Below, in pieces: positions 1 to 11,087 of a stretch of 64,000 bases of DNA. How positions within the stretch are numbered: position 1 is the stretch's first letter; each line of letters opens with the position of its first letter. The notes beneath the pieces are model-generated. The model searched no databases. It saw only the letters and a program-made list of their open reading frames with translations, and was not told the DNA's origin. Source of the stretch: Tubiluchus corallicola (Eukaryota; Priapulida; Priapulimorpha; Priapulimorphida; Tubiluchidae); the NCBI GenBank assembly GCA_030141605.1, contig JAQGDQ010000361.1, positions 150,513-214,512 on the forward strand, in the 5' to 3' direction. The translations under genes were made by a program, and so were the position numbers.

Positions 1-419
1 CGCTCATTTGTGGTTTATCTGGGAAAATCCTCTTTAGTTGCAAAACTCGATAAATGTCCTCGCAAAGCCTAATAGTAATTTCATAACAGCAGGAAAAATG
101 TTCTTCATTTCTCAGCAGGAGAGGTTGTCAACCGTCACGGAAGCGGCTTAATATTTCAAACGCATGGCAACCGTGTTACAGTAATACGGCACCGGCTTTC
201 CTAGCAAACCATGAATAGGAATTGACAAGCTGTACAGAGTGCTCCGAAATTGTTGGTATGTTAAACTGTGCTGATAAGATCACCAAAAACCGTAGTTGAG
301 TGTTAAATCATATAGTAAGAGATTTGCTAATTCAATACTTAATAATTTAAAATATTCGCGCCAACTGGTAAACTGTCACTCTATCACCACTCTATCATCA
401 CTGGTAAATTGCCTTTCAA
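1..419. other. No recognisable feature
   Basis: AT-rich single-copy-looking sequence without a sustained open frame or a repeat that I can relate to the rest of the window. Short open frames here are broken and low in complexity. Confidence 0.5.
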
Positions 420-645
420 GATCTAGGCCACACAAGTATGTTTGTCTATTTCATTTTGTTTCACTTCAGGTATGTTCGTCTGTTTCATTCTGTTTCATTT
501 CAGATATGTTGTTCAGTTTCATTTTGTCTCACTTCCGTTACGTTTACAGTTTCATTTTGTCTTATTTCAGGTATGCTTGTCAGTTTCATTTTGTTTCATT
601 TCAGTTATGTTTGTCAGTTTCATTTTGGTTTTGTTTTTTCTTAAT
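420..645. repeat. Imperfect tandem repeat, TTTCATTTTGT-rich
   Basis: About seven degenerate copies of a 31-38 bp unit built around TTTCATTTTGTTTCA and TATGTTTGTC. Because the unit is thymine-rich and lacks stops in several frames, it creates overlapping open frames that are not genes. Confidence 0.75.
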
Positions 646-777
646 TAGCAATTGTAATGTTTCTTCTAATTTGGTTTTTTAAATACAGCTTCTTAATGAA
701 TTTTGTATACCTTATTTTAATGCCATTGTATACTTAGTTGTAATTTTTTATAATATTTATAATGTATCTCTACCCTA

Positions 778-1140
778 CAGCTGACGAAATCCGTGAAGGA
801 CGTAAGCTTCTTAGTTTTATCTTTATCTTTTCCTTTCGTTTGTTCGTTGTTTCTTTCCTCATTTTTTCTCTTTCTTTTTTTATTTGCCTTTCATCCTAAT
901 TTAAGTTGGTATGCGTCTAAAACTATCAAAGATTTGACATTTTTCCTTTTCCAAGCTGACGAAGTCCATGAAGTATGTAAGAGCTTCTTTGTTTTTTCTT
1001 AACTTTTGTCTTTTTCTTTCTTCCGTTCTTTTTTCTTTCCTTATTTTCTTTTTCTCTTTCTTTTTTCCATTTTTCTTTCAACCCAATTTAAGTTGGTATG
1101 CGTCTCAAATCATCAAATATTTGACATTTTCCCTTTTCAA
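778..1140. repeat. Tandem duplication of ~175 bp
   Basis: Two diverged direct copies. Each starts near CTGACGAARTCC (about 781 and 957), passes through a TTTCTTTTTC tract and ends with AATTTAAGTTGGTATGCGTCT followed by TTTGACATTTT (about 899-940 and 1086-1128). The thymine tracts make spurious open frames. Confidence 0.75.
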
Positions 1141-1144
1141 TTAA

Positions 1145-1985
1145 ATCCTTCCCAGATAAGTAACTGTAAATAATCAATAGAAACAATAATAATTCCTACT
1201 GATAAGCTACGTGCAGCTGTCGTCCTATTTTCTGCTACTTGCAACACAAGTCATAGCACGGAAATAAATCTGGGAATCATTATAACTTATCCTATTCCCA
1301 GCTGTACTGCAGCTTGCTCTTCTGTGACAAAGATTTGATTATTGGCCACTTTATATGCATCAAGTGACATGCATTAGACTTCCTTGGACATTATTAGGTT
1401 ATCAAATCTTACTGAGCGATTTTCCCTTTCGACTGGTTTGCCTTACGGCATCATTTTCCAACTGAGAAGATTGTCTGCTGATTGCTCAAACACTACTGAG
1501 AAGTGTGGGTAGTAATCTTTGATCCTTGCGGAGTCTATTTTTACTGATTGTGGTTTTCATGGTTGAAGTAATAAAAGTCTATGTGTTCAGAGTTATGGTC
1601 TTATTTCAAAATTTAAGTCGGTTAGCTATCTCACCTAACTTACCTAACAAAGCTGAAACCCCAATAAACTGTCGAAGAATTAGGTAATTCTTGTGTATGT
1701 CACTCAACACTGCTGATATGATCGGGGGGGGGGGTATAGTCTGGGTATGAATTGACTTAGGCCATAATACACCCAGGGTATAATCTAGCCTAGGCCTCTT
1801 CCCTTTGAAGGATTACGGGCATCGCTTCCGCCATTGAAGCACGTGCCAAGTGTTGGACCATTGACAGACACAATTACTTCTGCTGCGGACTGATACTGTC
1901 ACCTCTTCTGCTATTAAGGGAAGCAGTCACCTTTCTGCCGTCTTGAGACACAGGCATTTATTCCACTGTTACATATAATATATAG
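1145..1985. other. No recognisable feature
   Basis: No gene or clear repeat family. A run of nine to ten G lies near 1725. Confidence 0.4.
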
Positions 1986-1989
1986 AGGG

Positions 1990-2645
1990 ACACCTTCGCT
2001 TTTTCGGTCACTGAAAGTATAGCACTGCTTCTGCTTGCTAAGTGAGGAAAACAGTCACTTCTTCTGTTACTGAGAGTACAGCACTGCTTCTGCTAGCTAA
2101 GTGAGGAAAACACTCTTCTGTTACTGAGAGTACATAACTTCTTGTGCTTGCTAAGTGAGGAAAACAGTCACTTCTTCTGTTACTAAGAGTACAGCACTAC
2201 TTCTGCTCGTTAAGCGAGGAAAACACTCTTCTGTTACTGAGAGTACATAACTTCTTGTGCTTGCTAAGTGAGGAAAACAGTCACTTCTTCTGTTACTAAG
2301 AGTACAGAACTGCTTCTGCTTGCTAAGTGAGGAAAACGCTCTTCTGTTACTGAGAGTACATAACTTCTTGTGCTTGCTAAGTGAGGAAAACGGTCACTTC
2401 TTCTGTTACTGATAGTACAGAACTGCTTCTGCTTGCTAAGTGAGGAAAACAGTCACTTCTGTTACTGATAGTACAGAACTTCTTGTGCTCGTTAAGCGAG
2501 GAAAACACTCTTCTGTTACTGAGAGTACAGCACTGCTTCTACTCGCTAAGTGTCGAAAACAGTCACTTCTGTTACTGAGAATACAGCACTGCTTCTGCTT
2601 GCTACGTGAGGAACACAGTCACTTCTTCTGATGTTCAGAGACACA
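1990..2645. repeat. Minisatellite with alternating ~59 and ~54 bp units
   Basis: About eleven units. Each contains CTAAGTGAGGAAAACA, then CACTTCTTCTGTTACTGAGAG (or a shorter version lacking GTCACTT), then TACAGCACTGCTTCTG or TACATAACTTCTTGTG. Long and short unit types alternate through much of the array, giving a higher-order dimer of about 113 bp. Edges decay gradually, with related fragments out to about 2700. Confidence 0.85.
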
Positions 2646-2649
2646 AAAA

Positions 2650-3590
2650 TTTTTTTGTGCCGCTGAGTGGCACAGTGACTTTTCTACGATCAAGAAACAC
2701 GGTGACTTTTCCCATTAGTGGGGCACGCAACCCTTTTGACAATTGAAAGTTGTTTCTCTTTTTGATGAGGGATAGGTCTTCTACCATTGAGAGATACAAT
2801 CACCTCTTCTGTTATACAAACAGATGCTTCTATCCTTGAGAATTACTTCACGTTTTCTACCATCGACGTCTTCCACCACACAATCTACACTTCTGCCATT
2901 AAGGCCAAGCTCAAGCTTGAGTCATTTCTTCCATTCGTTGAGCGGTTGGAAGTTACTTTTTTAGAGGTTGAGTTATTGTTTTGTTCATCATTCACATATG
3001 AAGACCTAGACGGGATGTCTAACTACAATAGCAGCAAAACAACAGTGGCAGTAACAGTGATCATGACAACAACAACGACAGCAACAGCAAGACAACAGTT
3101 TGATTTTCTATGGTAGTTGTCTTTTTGCAGTGACTTCTTTTTCTCACCTGTTTTTAATTTCTTGTTTTTTTTCAATAATTTTGCTTGTTCTCTTCCTTGT
3201 TGCTTTGTCTGTATCATTAAAACAACACTTTCCTGCTTAATCGTCGTCTTCTGTGGGATTGGCTAAGATTTTCCAAGTTTCTGTTCGAGGCAGGTGTTCT
3301 GAGCAGAAAATAATCATGCATGTGAAATTGGTTAATGTCAGACAGATGCTGCAGCACCTAATGAAGCTATCTTTCGCAAAGCCCTGGAGAGTTTTAAGCC
3401 TTTCTTTGAGTTTTGATTTGCAATTTCTGACTGTAATGATGCCAGCAAAGAACCATCAAGTAAGTTCATGTAGGAGAAACTGAGTAAGAAAGAATGGGAG
3501 GGTTACTATAAAGCACTATGCGTAAGATAATTTACAATATTCACAAGAAGTGAATTACTACAGATTCATTATAAATAACTCATTAACTAA
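2650..3590. other. Intergenic, small CAA/ACAACAG cluster
   Basis: No convincing gene. A short CAACAACGACAGCAACAG-type tract lies at about 3030-3095. The 109-codon open frame across it has no recognisable domain and I do not call it. Confidence 0.4.
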
Positions 3591-3596
3591 TTTGAC

Positions 3597-3612
3597 AAGA
3601 GAGAGAGAGAGA

Positions 3613-3660
<48 letters not shown>

Positions 3661-3782
3661 AAAGGAGTGAGAAAGAGAGAGAAAGGGAGACAGAAAGAGG
3701 GAAATACAAGGAGAAAAGGAACGACAGAATGATACAAAAGAAGAAAAAAGAGAGGCACACAGATAAAGAAGGTGTGTGGAGA

Positions 3783-3844
<62 letters not shown>

Positions 3845-3856
3845 GAGTGAGTGAGT

Positions 3857-3892
<36 letters not shown>

Positions 3893-3893
3893 T
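3597..3893. repeat. (GA)n microsatellite, two blocks
   Basis: Two GA-rich blocks at about 3597-3670 and 3778-3893, separated by degenerate purine-rich sequence. Open frames of alternating Arg-Glu (+) or Ser-Leu (-) here are artefacts of the repeat. Confidence 0.95.
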
Positions 3894-4344
3894 TAGAGCA
3901 CATTTTCTTTTCTGTATTTGAACCATTCAAAGCGAAAAGCACATTTTATCTATAGGAATGATTGGACATTGCCAAGTTGGTTTACAAACTGCTAACATTT
4001 CTGAGCAAAATTCAGTAATCGATCAGTTAAGAAATTGAGTTTGCTCCATCCGTTACAAAATAATAAGAATGGCACAGGAAGATATTGATCATGCCAAGAA
4101 TCAACTTACAACCAATACAACCTATATCTTAACCCGAAAGTAACATACAGGCAGATTCATTCTCAAATTGGTAGTATCGAAGTTGTGTGGGTCATTACGA
4201 ATCTTCGTTTGGGAATTCTGCGGCTATCATCGATATTGTGTCACATACGATATAAGCATTAACCAATAGTCCTGCGAATAGTATTTGCTCGATATAATTT
4301 CTTCAATATCGCCTACAGACGCTTAGTGTTATTGCGCAATGCTC

Positions 4345-4985
4345 AGTAGCCTTTTCTTAGTTTCGTTGTGTGCACGCGCAATTACTGTAGGTCAAAGGTT
4401 AAGTGCTTCCAGTAGTTTCGATCTGATATGAGATGCGTCAGTCTGAAATATTCGTACATTAATATGTTTTACTGATTGGTACTAATATCTAGTGTAATCT
4501 TGTAGTAAAACTTGTCAGCTTATGTAGGTATAGTCAATTCTTACTGTAAATGATTTTGTAAATAGTGTATATAGTTTGTTGTGAGGATCCTAAATCTTGT
4601 TCAAACTGATCCAATCCTATAGTAAATTATGTTTAAGCTAATGCTTAAAGGCTAAGTGTACCACAGCAACGCGCTTTAATCACAACCCTCGCATGACATG
4701 TAGGTAAATCAAAGCCGTCTGTGCATCAGTTCAGTAACTTCAGTTATTTTACCTGGACTTTACGTAATTATGCATCAGTCTGCGCGTAGAGTGATTTACT
4801 AGCAGAATCTTGCTTGGGAACAAAAAAATGAACTAGGTAAGGATCTAGCAAGCTGTTAAAACTGTTACTGATACAATAGCATGGGTTGCGAGGCGTAGTC
4901 AAGTGTACACAAATGTCTGGTACACTTAAGCCTAAACCTTTTCACGATCATCATCAATCCCTTGAACTGTGAAAAGGCTTATTTA
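4345..4985 (+). mobile_element. Family A miniature transposon, copy 1, interrupted
   Basis: The 5' end (TAGCCTTTTCTTAGTTTCGTTG, then GTAGGTCAAAGGTTAAGTG) lies at 4346-4406. The rest resumes at about 4643 (GGCTAAGTGTACCACAGC) and runs to the 3' end CTGTGAAAAGGCTTATT near 4983. About 235 bp between 4407 and 4640 is absent from the other copies (25188, 38294, 47098), so it is probably a later insertion. No coding capacity. Confidence 0.75.
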
Positions 4986-5099
4986 AATTGTGCGTGTTGT
5001 ACACAAATAATATAAAAAAATTGGATTCGTTTATCAATAATTTGGAAAAAGAAAGAGCCTCTGAGCGGAGATATGAACGAATTAAAACGAATAAGAATC

Positions 5100-5500
5100 A
5101 ATAAGAAAGGAAGAAGACGAAGAAACAAAGAAAAGAACGTAATTGAAAGAAATAAATTACAGAAGAAAAGAGAGAATAAATGAAAGAAAGTAATAAATAA
5201 ATAAATAAACAAATAAGTGAATAAATACGAAAAGAAATGAAAGAAAGAAAGAAAGAAAGAAAGGAAGATTGGAAGGAAGGAAGGAAGAAAGAAAGAAGGA
5301 AAGAATGAAAAACGAAATAAGTAAATAGAGAATTAAATAAATAAAGCAAGAAATGATGAATAAATAAATAAATAAGCAAACAAACACACAAACACACAAG
5401 CAAATAAATGAATAAATAAATAAAAACAAGTGAAAAAAGGAATGAATGAAAGAGCGAAGAAAAGAAACCGTAAATGATAAGAAGGAAACGAAAGAAGACC
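5100..5500. repeat. Purine-rich low-complexity tract (GAAA/TAAA)
   Basis: Degenerate GAAAGAAA, GGAAGGAA and AATAAATA runs. The minus-strand open frames are Phe/Leu/Ser-rich artefacts. Confidence 0.85.
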
Positions 5501-5527
5501 ATTGTATCCATTATTGATGCTTGAGAG

Positions 5528-5672
5528 TTAACTCGATCGGCACCTAATGGGTGACGCGCTGCTGCTTTCATGATCATAGTGTTCACTCAAGCAGGGCATG
5601 GCTTCTATGGCTTCCTGCAGGTCGCTTACAAAGTTGTCAAACACTGATTCATAGCTCGTTAAATAGAGACAA
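5528..5672 (-). CDS. Possible terminal exon, unidentified
   Basis: A minus-strand frame reads without stops through a stretch with protein-like composition, including VFDNFVSDLQEAIEAMPCLS and ending CRSS-stop at 5528-5530. GC content is higher than the surroundings. A usable acceptor (GTTGTGCAG) lies near the 5' side at about 5670. I recognise no family and found no partner exon. It may be chance. Confidence 0.2.
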
Positions 5673-5735
5673 ATTGCTGCACAACTACGCCTTAATTGCA
5701 GTGACAGCTGATGATGGAACTAACTGCTCTGCTGG

Positions 5736-5852
5736 TTGATGGAAGCCGTGCAAAAGTTTGTTTTTGTGTTTCTTTGATGGAAGCCGTGCAAAAGTTTGTT
5801 TTTGTGTTTCTTTGATGGAAGCCATGCAAAAGTTTGTTTTTCTGTTTATTTA
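5736..5852. repeat. 38-bp tandem repeat, three copies
   Basis: Three near-identical units starting at about 5738, 5776 and 5814: GATGGAAGCCGTGCAAAAG followed by TTTGTTTTTGTGTTTCTTT. The third copy is diverged at its end. Confidence 0.9.
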
Positions 5853-5989
5853 AATCAGAATCTTGCAGTATTGCCAAAAGTGCTGGTAACATGTGTTTAG
5901 TATTGCTTATGTACAAACATACAGTTACGTGTATAGATTGGTGTAGAGTTTAAAACAAACTTCTTTCACGTTAATTTTATGAAAAAGTT

Positions 5990-6360
5990 AAGTGCCTGTG
6001 AGTGGTAGATGAAAAAATAGGTGAGTGAGTGAGTGAGTGAATGAGTGAATTGGTGAAAGAAAGTCGTGTGAAAATGAAATGAATGAAGGAGGGAAAAGAA
6101 ACATTCCAATGAAAACACGAATGGTCGCATGAAAGAAACAGTGGAAGAAATGGAGGAAAAACGAAGACTGGAAAGATAGGGAAAAGAGTAAGGAAATACC
6201 AAAATGAGGATGAAAGAAAGTTTGTAAAACCGAAAAAAGCTGAATGGAAAGAAGGAAAGGAGCAGAAAAGGCCAAAATCCTGAAAGAATTCTGAGAGAAG
6301 AAACGATAGAAAAATGTATCTAAAACGATAGTCTAAAAGGGTGAAAGTAAGAAATAGGAG
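5990..6360. repeat. Purine-rich low-complexity tract
   Basis: Degenerate GAGTGAGTGA and GAAAGAAA sequence. Minus-strand open frames over it are Phe/Ser/Leu-rich artefacts. Confidence 0.7.
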
Positions 6361-6667
6361 GTGATCAGCTGAGTAGCCAACCATCTAACCAATCATATCG
6401 CCAAGCAAACCATCAGGCATAAATGATCGCTCTAAGTTCAGTAATAAATTAAGTCAAGTCAGTAACAAAGCCAATAACAAAAGCACTTATGTGTCAGCTA
6501 TATACATTTACCAGCCAACAAAACAGCCAATCTGTTAGCCAGCTAGTGGGCTAATCGACTGATTAACCAAGCAACAAACCGACCAACCAACGAGCAACTG
6601 AATTAGCAAGAACACATGCTTGTAACCAAGCAACCAGAAGAAATGCATTGCGGCCATACACAAGTGA

Positions 6668-6817
6668 AGAAGCTTTCGAAAAGGTGTGACTCGGTACACG
6701 GCAGGGCAGAATGCTGTTGCCGCTGCGCAATCGATGCGTTCGGTTGAAGATTCGCCGGACGAGTGGTCGCAGGAAATCGATGCGCCGAGTAGTCTGGATA
6801 TCACAGCAAACGGATAG
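6668..6817 (+). CDS. Possible terminal exon, unidentified
   Basis: A 49-codon open stretch in a locally GC-rich block. It reads RYTAGQNAVAAAQSMRS, then VEDSPDEWSQEIDAPSSLD and ITANG before a TAG at 6815-6817. Composition looks like a cytoplasmic C-terminal tail. There is no good polypyrimidine acceptor upstream, and the antisense strand is also open, so chance is a serious alternative. Confidence 0.2.
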   Translation, partial: RSFRKGVTRYTAGQNAVAAAQSMRSVEDSPDEWSQEIDAPSSLDITANG

Positions 6818-6819
6818 GC

Positions 6820-7684
6820 AAATAGATCAGTTATGTAGCTGCCGTGAATTCAGCTGCTGGAGGAAGTTTTGATAGCCATCAGAGTTTCTGATTGTGCAGC
6901 TTGTACTGTTTGTCAAATATAATCAAACTATGATAGACAGTCAACCTGTTTTCTTTGAAATCCGCGCTTTAGTTAAATTCCGTCGAACAATTCAGTGAAA
7001 ATTTCGTAGCTTTCAAACTTTGAAATAAATACGAAATCTTCTTAAAGTGCAAAAATGAACAGATTTGTGATTTTTGTGAAATGTAAAACTGATTTAACGT
7101 GTGATTGACTGACACAATGTTGTTTATTTGCTAGGCCTGAACACGCGTGTATGACTGTGGAAAATAAATCGCTTCGAATTGAGCTGATTTAAAATTTCAG
7201 GTTAGTTGGCGCACCATTCTGAAGTGTTGGTTTGGTTTAAATAACTCATCTGAAAAATGGTTTTGTGTGTTTAACAGGCAAAAGATCTTTGTTATTACCA
7301 ATTGTAATCCGAGCATTACTAACGAATTGCCGCGATTGCGGATGAATAATCCGCTTGAAATTGAATCGATTTAAATTCCATTATGAAAATCGAATTGCTG
7401 CTTGAAACATTGCAGCGGAATGACAGATTTGTGAGACAAATCAAGTTATTAAGCGTGCATATATCGTATCATCAGCTAAACACATTATCTAAATGTAGCT
7501 AAAAGTTTGTACGTTAACGAATAAATGTAAGTCAATATTTTTTTGAATTGAAAGAATAAAAAAATCGATATCAATTTCTGGGGTGAGTTTAGTCTTGCAG
7601 GTTACAAATTCGCTTGTTTCGTGTGATATGTGCCTAGAAATTCAATATATGACTTTACAGGAAGAATATAAAGCGATAAAAGAT
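6820..7684. other. No recognisable feature
   Basis: AT-rich sequence with no open frame of note and no repeat that I could match elsewhere in the window. Confidence 0.4.
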
Positions 7685-7812
<128 letters not shown>

Positions 7813-7984
7813 ATTTATGCACTTGCCAATTGTGATGTAATACGTTTCTTCAAACGGAACGAATTAAATACTACCAAACGACAAATGAATCAAAGTTTTT
7901 TATTAAATTGAGTGAAGTGAATAACAGGGCGATACTACTCAAAATACTTCAGTACGTTGCTTGTCGTTTGATTGAAAACGTCGC

Positions 7985-8515
7985 TACATCATACGTGTAA
8001 ACGCTCCTTCTGAAAGGTGTAAACGTTCCTGTTTAATAGCATAAACGTTTCTGATAGAGGCTGCAAACGTTTTTATTTTGTTATGCAAACGGTCCAACTA
8101 GAGTCAGCAAAGTCGCTTAATTTGTAAATGTAAAGCACGTGAATATTTTTCTTCGATTGCGTAAACGTTCCGGCTAAGTCGTGTAAACGTTCCTATCCAG
8201 CTGTGTAAACGTTCCTGTTAGGGCGTGTAAACTTTCTTGTTAGAGCGTGTAAACGTTCCTTCTGAACAGTGTAAACGTTCCTGTTAGAGCGTGTAAACGT
8301 TCCTGTTAGGGCGTGTAAACTTTCTTGTTAGAGCGTGCAAACGTTCCTGTTAGGGCGTGTAAACTTTCTTGTTAGAGCGTGTAAACGTTCCTACTGAACA
8401 GTGTAAACGTTCCTGTTAGGGCGCGTAAGCTTTCTTGTTAGAGCGTGTAAACGTTCCTACCCAACAGTGTAAACGTTTCTGTTAGAGGTTGTAAACGTTC
8501 CTATTTCTTGACCCA
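7985..8515. repeat. 22-bp minisatellite with AACGTT core
   Basis: The regular part is about 8160-8515: repeats of GTGTAAACGTTCCTGTTAGGGC in three subtypes (…TTCTGAACA, …TGTTAGGG and AAACTTTCTTGTTAGA), partly ordered as about 66-bp trimers. From about 7985 to 8160 the same TAAACGTTCC motif recurs at irregular spacing, as if the array were decaying on that side. Each unit carries the palindrome AACGTT. Confidence 0.9.
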
Positions 8516-8611
8516 GCTCGTATGATGTTCTTACACTAAACCGATTAAGGTAAATGTTCTTTCTCGAAAACTCCACTTAATAAATATAGAAGTGTAACTG
8601 TAGTGGCCTGT

Positions 8612-8715
8612 TTTAACGCGAGTACGATAACATATAAAATTGATATAAAGTAATACAATTTTTTAAGGCCATTGTCCTGAAACCTACTTCATATACCTCT
8701 TTTTGTCCTTTAAAA
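8612..8715. mobile_element. Family D miniature transposon, terminal fragment
   Basis: Matches the end of family D that reads AACGCGAGTACGATA … CTGAAACCTACTTC … CCTTTAA, as in the copies at about 11090 (inverted) and 31560-31650. Only about 100 bp of the element is present. Confidence 0.65.
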
Positions 8716-8728
8716 GCATATCTTGGGT

Positions 8729-8935
8729 TGTGTGGCCGGGTGGCTTAGATTTCAGACTACAAGTACTCTGTCTTGAGTTCAAGTCTAGCGGCTGCAAACG
8801 CCAGAATACATACACCCCTTAAATGTATTTCGTTGTTTCGACATGTATTGTTGTGTAAGCTGCTAAACAGCCGTTAGTGCTAATGTTGTCTGCTAAAACA
8901 GCCACTGTAAATAAATGTTGTCTTTGTCTTTTTCT
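8729..8935 (+). mobile_element. tRNA-derived SINE
   Basis: The head looks like a tRNA gene: an A-box-like TGGCCGGGTGG at 8733-8743 and a B-box-like GAGTTCAAGTCTAG near 8777. A ~130-bp unrelated body follows (CACCCCTTAAATGTATTTCG … AGCCACTGTAAATAAATG) and then a TTTGTCTTTTTC-type tail. It is too long and unfoldable to be a functional tRNA. Confidence 0.65.
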
Positions 8936-9478
8936 TTTTCTCTCTCTTTTCCATTGTTTTTGTCTTTGTCTTTACCTTTGTCTTTTTTGTTTTGTTGAAG
9001 GTGTCTTTAGATTTCTATGTTGAAATTGCAACGGGTTTTGCAGACGTGTTTTTATACTTGTGAAGTACACTAATAAACTTTGAACCTATAATTTATCATA
9101 TTTTAACTGCTACTTCCGACTGCGTCAACAGAGGGCACTGGGTCGTCTTCCTTAATCCATTCTTTCCCCTAAAAATATTTGCATTAAATAGTTAAATATT
9201 TGAGCAGCGAAATTGCCTGGCAAAGTTCCGGTAAATAGCGTCAGGATGAGAAAATTATTTTCTATTCAATTTATGCTAAACGACCGAGGCGAGAAAATTC
9301 TATGCAAATAAAACGCCAATAAAAGCAACAGTGAATGCGACAATTACCATATCTGAGAGGTACCAGCCTATCTTCGATTGCTACGCCACAATTTTCATAT
9401 AGCAGTGGTAGCAATTTATTAAAAATTCATCTGTTGCAAGCAAACTACGCATTTCTTTATAAGTAGGAATCAAAGTCA

Positions 9479-9805
9479 TTAAAGGAAGACAAGATGATTT
9501 TTCATAATACTACCCCATTATCAAGTCCGATAATAAGTATACATTTTAACACAATTAGTGCTACGAATGCTACGAACTTTTTGCTATGATTCCTCTGATT
9601 ATTTTTCAAACTTTACACAATGTTATTTAAACTTATTTCAAACGACTTACATTAAAATGGTAACAGTCATCGCGAAAGTTTAAATTTACAAGTTGTGTAC
9701 AGCATTACTGCATACGTAACCTCTGTATGCAGTAAGACAGTATTTAAGTGATATCAAATTTCAAAACAAATTTTTAAAACTTGTTCACGAAAGAGTGCTT
9801 TCTTC
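9479..9805. mobile_element. Chimeric C/D miniature transposon
   Basis: The first ~85 bp (TTAAAGGAAGACAAGATGA … TTTTAACACAATTAGTG) are the left end of family C. From about 9562 the sequence switches to the right half of family D (CTACGAAT … CTCTGATTATTTTTC … GTCATCGCGAAAGTTTAAAT). No gene. Confidence 0.6.
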
Positions 9806-10318
9806 TGCTTTGAACAAAGAAGCCAAAATTCAGAAAAAACAAAACTAGCACATTTCATGATTAGGCAAACGTTTTCTTGCACATAAATGACATAGAAAGT
9901 AGAAAAAGATCTAGTTTTGTTGACTTCCTCAAAGCTTAAAAATACTTTCAGTAGCAATAACACCAGCTTAAGCTATAAACCCACGATCTTTAATGCTTCT
10001 GTATGTTCCAGTTTTGAGAAAAGCTTTGAAAGTAGAATAATCAATCAAAGATAGATGTTTTCCAAAAACATCCATTCAGGTCATTACTAAGATAAAAATG
10101 GCGGACTGTGATAAGCAACAAAGAATTATATGACAACGTCAAGGAAGAAAAATGGATCAGAAGATTTAATTGAGTTGGGTCATTCTCTAAGGTTACCGGA
10201 AGACGGTCCGCTTATTAAAATTATCCACGAATTAGTTTCAAACTGCAGGTAGATTAACCCTGCGTATGGATTTCACACAGGTAGGTCTCAATCAAACAGC
10301 TCTAATCATGTAAGGTAC
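9806..10318. other. No recognisable feature
   Basis: Unremarkable AT-rich sequence. A short ATGGCGGACTG start at 10098 leads only to an eleven-codon frame. Confidence 0.35.
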
Positions 10319-10896
10319 TTAAAGCAAAACCGGGCCCAATCTTAAACTGTAGGTCAAAACAATCTATTCTTTAAAATATTGAAAGGAAACGTACCATTTT
10401 TTTCAGAAATGACTTACCTGAAAGAATTATTACTTCACAAACACAATTTCGCGTTCGCGCCACAAGTTCTTCGCTGTTACATACATTTCGCCTTTCGGAA
10501 ACGCATTGCACAAAAAAACAGGTACTGTACCTCTCAGTTCAAATGTGTTCGTTTGTGACGAACTACACGCGTTCGACCGCTTATGCGTGAGCCCAGCGGT
10601 AAATTTGAAATTTGAATTTTTAACTTAAAACTTGACTAGTTTTAGTACAACACACTGAATATGTTACAGAAACACTGTACTTCAATTTTCACTTTCACAA
10701 ACACGTGCAACACGCTCGTGGAATATTTTTGCTGTTGAAAATTATGTTAGTTTGTGATGTCATCAATATTTGTGCTCGCCCACTGTTAATCAAGATTTTA
10801 ATCTATTATTTAATTATCAGAAACGCTTTTGCAGTATTAATTGTGTTAAAATGTATACTTTTTACCGTATGTGAAAATGGGGTAGTATATTCAAGT
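10319..10896 (-). mobile_element. Family C miniature transposon, copy 1
   Basis: Begins TTAAAGCAAAACC (10319) and shares GAAGTTCG/CACGTGCAACACGCTCG and TTCAATTTTCACTTTC blocks with the copies at 45680, 60942 and 63503. It lies inverted relative to 45680 and 63503. The far end stops at GGGGTAGTATATT (about 10896) and lacks the terminal ~25 bp, so this copy is truncated. Its 73-codon open frame is not conserved in the other copies. Confidence 0.7.
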
Positions 10897-11087
10897 GTAG
10901 CTGAGGAATGTTCGTATAGTGAGTAGAAAATGCAAATCGAAATGCAATGCAAAATGAAAATGCAGTACTGTGATGTATATTAATGATTAAACGCAAAATC
11001 TGGAATATAGCTGTCATAAAAAATGAGCTGCTACGCCTTAGAACGCTATAAATTTGCAAATCGGAGTCCATTATTCAAAAAGAGGGC

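Noticed and set aside
8729-8800. Functional tRNA gene
   Set aside because: Promoter boxes are present, but the acceptor and anticodon stems do not pair, and a SINE body follows without a terminator.
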